From Streptococcus suis S735 (GTDB lineage Bacteria > Bacillota > Bacilli > Lactobacillales > Streptococcaceae): a stretch of DNA of 64,000 nt. The DNA is taken from positions 682,001 to 746,000 of the forward strand of contig NC_018526.1 in NCBI RefSeq assembly GCF_000294495.1. Reading direction: 5' to 3'. Shown piece by piece: positions 61,438 to 64,000 of this stretch. The notes beneath the pieces are model-generated. The model was not told where the DNA came from, ran no database searches, and worked only from the letters and a program-made list of their open reading frames with translations. The position numbers were made by a program, and so were the translations under genes. Position 1 is the stretch's first letter, and each line of letters starts with the position of its first letter.

Positions 61438-62044
61438 ATGGTTTTAGAAAATAAATTGGAGATTGAAAATTCGGCTGAATTAGCCCGTCTTGAAGAACAA
61501 ATCAGCAAGAAAAAAGCAGCTCAACTGTTCGAAAATGGTCAGTTATTCCAGATAGAAGTTGGAACCTTTGCCGGTTTGGCACACATTCATCAAGCTTTAT
61601 TTGAGGATATTTACGACTTTGCAGGTAAGATTCGTGATGTCAACATTGCCAACCAAAGATAATTTTCAATTCGCTCCACGTATCTTTCTTGAGCAGTCTT
61701 TGGCCTATATCGACAAGCTACCTCACGAAACCTTTGATGAAATCGTTGAAAAATATGCAGATATGAACATTGCACATCCATTCCGAGAAGGAAATGGACG
61801 CAGTATGCGTATCTGGTTGGATTGTATGCTACGGGATAGTTTGGGTAGGGTTGTTGACTGGAATAGCATTGATAAAGATGAATATTTCAATGCAATGGTT
61901 AGAAGCCATGTGTCAACAGGAGAGCTTAAATATCTGTTATTGCAAGCCTTAACGGAAGATCTTGGTCAGGCTACTTATTTCAAGGGCATCGACCATTCTT
62001 ATTACTATGAGGGTTACAACCTATATCGTATTGAGGATTTGTAA
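61438..62044 (+). pseudogene. fic: Fic-family AMP-transferase (class III-like), frameshifted
   Basis: ATG at 61438 (GAGGTG upstream). The first frame encodes MVLENKLEIENSAELARLEE through DFAGKIRDVNIAN and then stops at 61662; the second frame, to 62044, encodes KDNFQFAP, the catalytic HPFREGNGR (61775-61801) and the C-terminal HSYYYEGY. Removing one C of the CC at 61653-61654 rejoins them as VNIANKDNFQFAP, the family pattern. SYYYEG fits the inhibitory (S/T)xxxE(G/N) motif of class III Fic proteins such as Neisseria NmFic. One-base insertion; sequencing error is possible but frame and motifs are otherwise intact. Confidence 0.88.
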
Positions 62045-62076
62045 ATCTAGCATAAACAAATGATGTGAGGTGTTTT

Positions 62077-62580
62077 ATGCCACTAAGAGTAAAATTAACT
62101 GACCGTTTTCAAAAACGGTTGTCTGAATGGGCACGAAAGCGCAAGCCATTTAAAAACAAACAGGAGTTGGAAGAGAAATTTGGCCAAGCATTGAAGATTT
62201 GGCAATCTTCCAAAACTCGGCAACATGCAGAAAACTTGCTATCTGAGCAAGGAAAATTAGAACATTTTTTACATAGCACGGAACGGAAACTGTCTCGTAT
62301 GCCTTTTGGCGGAGATAAGTTTGCGGCTATTCCAGGCTTGATTTCCATGGTGCGAAGCTATATCCGTAGAGATTACAGCAAGTTACCCAAAGCGACAATC
62401 CTCGCAATTATAGGTGCTTTGATTTATTTTTTCAGTCCTATTGATGCCTTACCAGATTTCATCCTTGGAGCAGGTCTACTTGACGATGCCTTTGTCCTTA
62501 ATGCCTGTTTGAAATTAATCAAAACAGATGTCGATGACTTTAGAAGCTGGCAAGCAAGCCAGTGGAAGGCGGAAGAGTAG
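62077..62580 (+). CDS. YkvA-like DUF1232 protein
   Basis: 167 residues. N-terminal ~100 are basic and helical; then a DUF1232 segment, ILAIIGALIYFFSPIDALPD followed by FILGAGLLDDAFVLN, a membrane-inserting hairpin seen in YkvA. The ATG at 62077 with GTGAGG 6 nt upstream is chosen over 62065. It ends 2 bp before the next gene, with which it is probably co-transcribed. Function unknown in general. Confidence 0.8.
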   Translation: MPLRVKLTDRFQKRLSEWARKRKPFKNKQELEEKFGQALKIWQSSKTRQHAENLLSEQGKLEHFLHSTERKLSRMPFGGDKFAAIPGLISMVRSYIRRDYSKLPKATILAIIGALIYFFSPIDALPDFILGAGLLDDAFVLNACLKLIKTDVDDFRSWQASQWKAEE

Positions 62581-62582
62581 CT

Positions 62583-63035
62583 ATGATAAAGTTTTTAAGA
62601 AAAAAGCCAACTATCGAGCAACTTAAGAAAGTTCCTTATGCTTCTCAGTATACAGAGGTTCTACGTTCAATTTGGCGAGCAGATGTGCCTAAATACGGGA
62701 TTTCTTCTACTTTACAAGGTGAATTACTTCGACAATTAGAAAAACTTCGTTGGGAAGCTCAAGCAAATGGCAATGTCAATTGGTGTGAAGAGCACTCAAA
62801 CTACTGTCGATTCATAAAGGAGACTCTCTATAAAGGAAAACTCCTTTCTTCTCAACAGAAGCAAGAGTTAGTTTTAATAATGGATTATCTAAAATCGTGT
62901 GGTGAATATGCTCAAGCTTATCAAGAAAATTTGATTGATGATGAGGAATTAGAAATTGAGAAATTAGCATATGTTGATGACAATCTTTATGATAGAGTAG
63001 GGGATATGATTGCTTTCTTTTATCAGAGAACTTAG
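62583..63035 (+). CDS. Uncharacterised 150-aa protein downstream of the YkvA-like gene
   Basis: A frame from ATG 62583 to 63035, 2 bp after the preceding stop; GGCGGAAGAG could serve as RBS. It is soluble, helical and charged: MIKFLRKKPTIEQLKK, WCEEHSNYCRFIKE, then an acidic end IDDEELEIEK. No family recognised. It is not seen to be broken, and sits in the variable parE-parC interval. Confidence 0.65.
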   Translation: MIKFLRKKPTIEQLKKVPYASQYTEVLRSIWRADVPKYGISSTLQGELLRQLEKLRWEAQANGNVNWCEEHSNYCRFIKETLYKGKLLSSQQKQELVLIMDYLKSCGEYAQAYQENLIDDEELEIEKLAYVDDNLYDRVGDMIAFFYQRT

Positions 63036-63235
63036 GTAAAGAACTAATGTTTAGTTAAGGATATCGCAACAGAAATTGCTATATAAGCTCTCTTCCGTTC
63101 CCACTACTTAAGGTGATTATCAAAAAAGTAAAAAAGAAAGAAAATTTAACTTCCCACCAAGAAACAAAGAAAGGAATGTTCGGTTAGTAGAAATAACTGA
63201 ACACGGGACTGAATCGTCCCTTTGTATCTTAATTT
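63036..63235. other. 200-bp gap before parC, GGGAC/GTCCC hairpin
   Basis: A small stem GGGAC-TGAATC-GTCCC (63205-63220) followed by TTTG lies 16 bp before parC. No further gene is seen. Confidence 0.4.
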
Positions 63236-64000
63236 ATGTCAAACATTCAAAACATGTCCCTTGAGGACATCATGGGAGAGCGTTTTGGTCGCTACTCCAA
63301 ATACATTATTCAGGAGCGGGCCCTGCCGGACATTCGTGACGGTCTCAAGCCCGTGCAACGTCGGATTCTTTATTCTATGAATAAGGACGGCAACACTTTT
63401 GACAAGGGTTACCGTAAGTCTGCCAAGTCAGTCGGAAATATCATGGGGAATTTCCACCCGCACGGTGATTCCTCTATTTATGATGCCATGGTCCGCATGA
63501 GTCAGGACTGGAAGAACCGCGAGATTTTGGTGGAGATGCACGGAAACAACGGTTCCATGGACGGCGATCCGCCAGCAGCTATGCGTTACACCGAGGCTCG
63601 CCTTTCGGAAATGGCTGGCTATCTCTTGGCTGACATCGAGAAAAAGACCGTACCATTTGCCTGGAACTTTGACGATACGGAAAAAGAACCCACTGTGCTA
63701 CCAGCTGCCTTCCCTAATCTCTTGGTCAATGGAGCGACAGGAATTTCAGCAGGGTACGCGACTGACATCCCGCCGCATAATCTAGCGGAGGTCATCGATG
63801 CCGTTGTCTACATGATTGATCATCCAACAGCTAAGTTAGAAAAGTTGATGGAGTTCTTGCCTGGACCAGACTTCCCAACAGGTGCCATTATCCAAGGGGC
63901 TGACGAAATCAAGAAAGCCTATGAAACTGGTAAGGGCCGTGTCGTTGTCCGTAGCCGTTGTGAAATCGAGCAACTCAAGGCTGGTAAGAAACAGATTGTC
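63236..64000 (+). CDS. parC: DNA topoisomerase IV subunit A, 5' part (runs off window)
   Basis: 255 codons from ATG 63236 to the window end. Start is [20 protein letters not shown]. The catalytic tyrosine is Y118 ([10 protein letters not shown]) and the quinolone-resistance region [12 protein letters not shown] has Ser at 79 and Asp at 83, i.e. wild type at the two classical resistance positions. Partner of parE; here separated from it by about 2.8 kb of variable genes. Confidence 0.97.
   Translation, partial: MSNIQNMSLEDIMGERFGRYSKYIIQERALPDIRDGLKPVQRRILYSMNKDGNTFDKGYRKSAKSVGNIMGNFHPHGDSSIYDAMVRMSQDWKNREILVEMHGNNGSMDGDPPAAMRYTEARLSEMAGYLLADIEKKTVPFAWNFDDTEKEPTVLPAAFPNLLVNGATGISAGYATDIPPHNLAEVIDAVVYMIDHPTAKLEKLMEFLPGPDFPTGAIIQGADEIKKAYETGKGRVVVRSRCEIEQLKAGKKQIV

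Noticed and set aside
63452..63490. Quinolone-resistance change in ParC
   Set aside because: Ser79 and Asp83 are wild type in the visible sequence.

Overview
The window is a low-GC Gram-positive chromosome segment from a Streptococcus, most probably Streptococcus suis or a close relative. The support is the rexB-rexA pair, the NADH oxidase, the ATP-cone/pepF neighbourhood, the parE-parC spacing, extended -10 promoters (TGnTATAAT), Gram-positive RBSs, and a YSIRK/LPNTG wall-anchored protein. There are no rRNA or tRNA genes, no CRISPR array, no transposase and no prophage.

Layout. (1) 1-9010: the end of a DeoR regulator, a SorC-type regulator, a three-gene lactose/cellobiose-type PTS, a glycyl radical enzyme, a FSA-type transaldolase, a dead-looking GldA paralog, then GldA. 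Two identical-arm palindromes mark the two promoters of this locus. (2) 9179-11263: asd and dapA, followed by a hairpin-rich repeat element. (3) 11633-18808: a flavin oxidoreductase and an Mga-type regulator, then glpK-glpO-glpF with a cre box upstream of glpK. (4) 18940-22825: an MhqO/MhqD-like pair whose hydrolase carries a nonsense codon, oligoendopeptidase F, and a stand-alone ATP-cone protein. (5) 23010-26945: nox and pcrA. (6) 26946-30345: a TPP riboswitch, a HAD phosphatase, thiD, thiM and thiE. (7) 30829-35300: Crp/Fnr regulator, nucleoside phosphorylase, and a complete dedicated ECF transporter (S, T, A, A). (8) 35922-39580: HAD nucleotidase, CPBP protein, small two-TM protein, LdcB-like lipoprotein, VOC protein. 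(9) 39608-46222: an ABC exporter pair (minus strand), uvrC, a DUF4044 miniprotein, obgE and a 54-aa conserved protein. (10) 46586-50356: a 1256-aa repeat-containing surface protein. (11) 50647-60415: rexB, rexA, plsY (minus) and parE. (12) 60416-63235: a variable island between parE and parC with a duplicated parE 3' end, a frameshifted fic gene and small uncharacterised genes, followed by the start of parC.

How the parts work together. Regions 1, 3 and 7 are carbon acquisition modules: PTS sugar plus radical dehydratase/lyase plus aldolase plus reductase; glycerol uptake and oxidation; and nucleoside (inferred) uptake and phosphorolysis. NADH oxidase and GlpO link them to oxygen. Regions 9-11 are largely conserved housekeeping (repair, recombination, ribosome GTPase, topoisomerase IV).

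The most unusual sequence-level signals are: an array of hairpins after obgE whose stems covary between two copies while the loops stay fixed; a ~160-bp MITE family with three copies in the window; two genes (uvrC, plsY) that look leaderless; the inactive GldA paralog; the dedicated ECF/nucleoside phosphorylase module; and the parE-end duplication next to a broken Fic gene. All calls are from reading the sequence; no database search was run.
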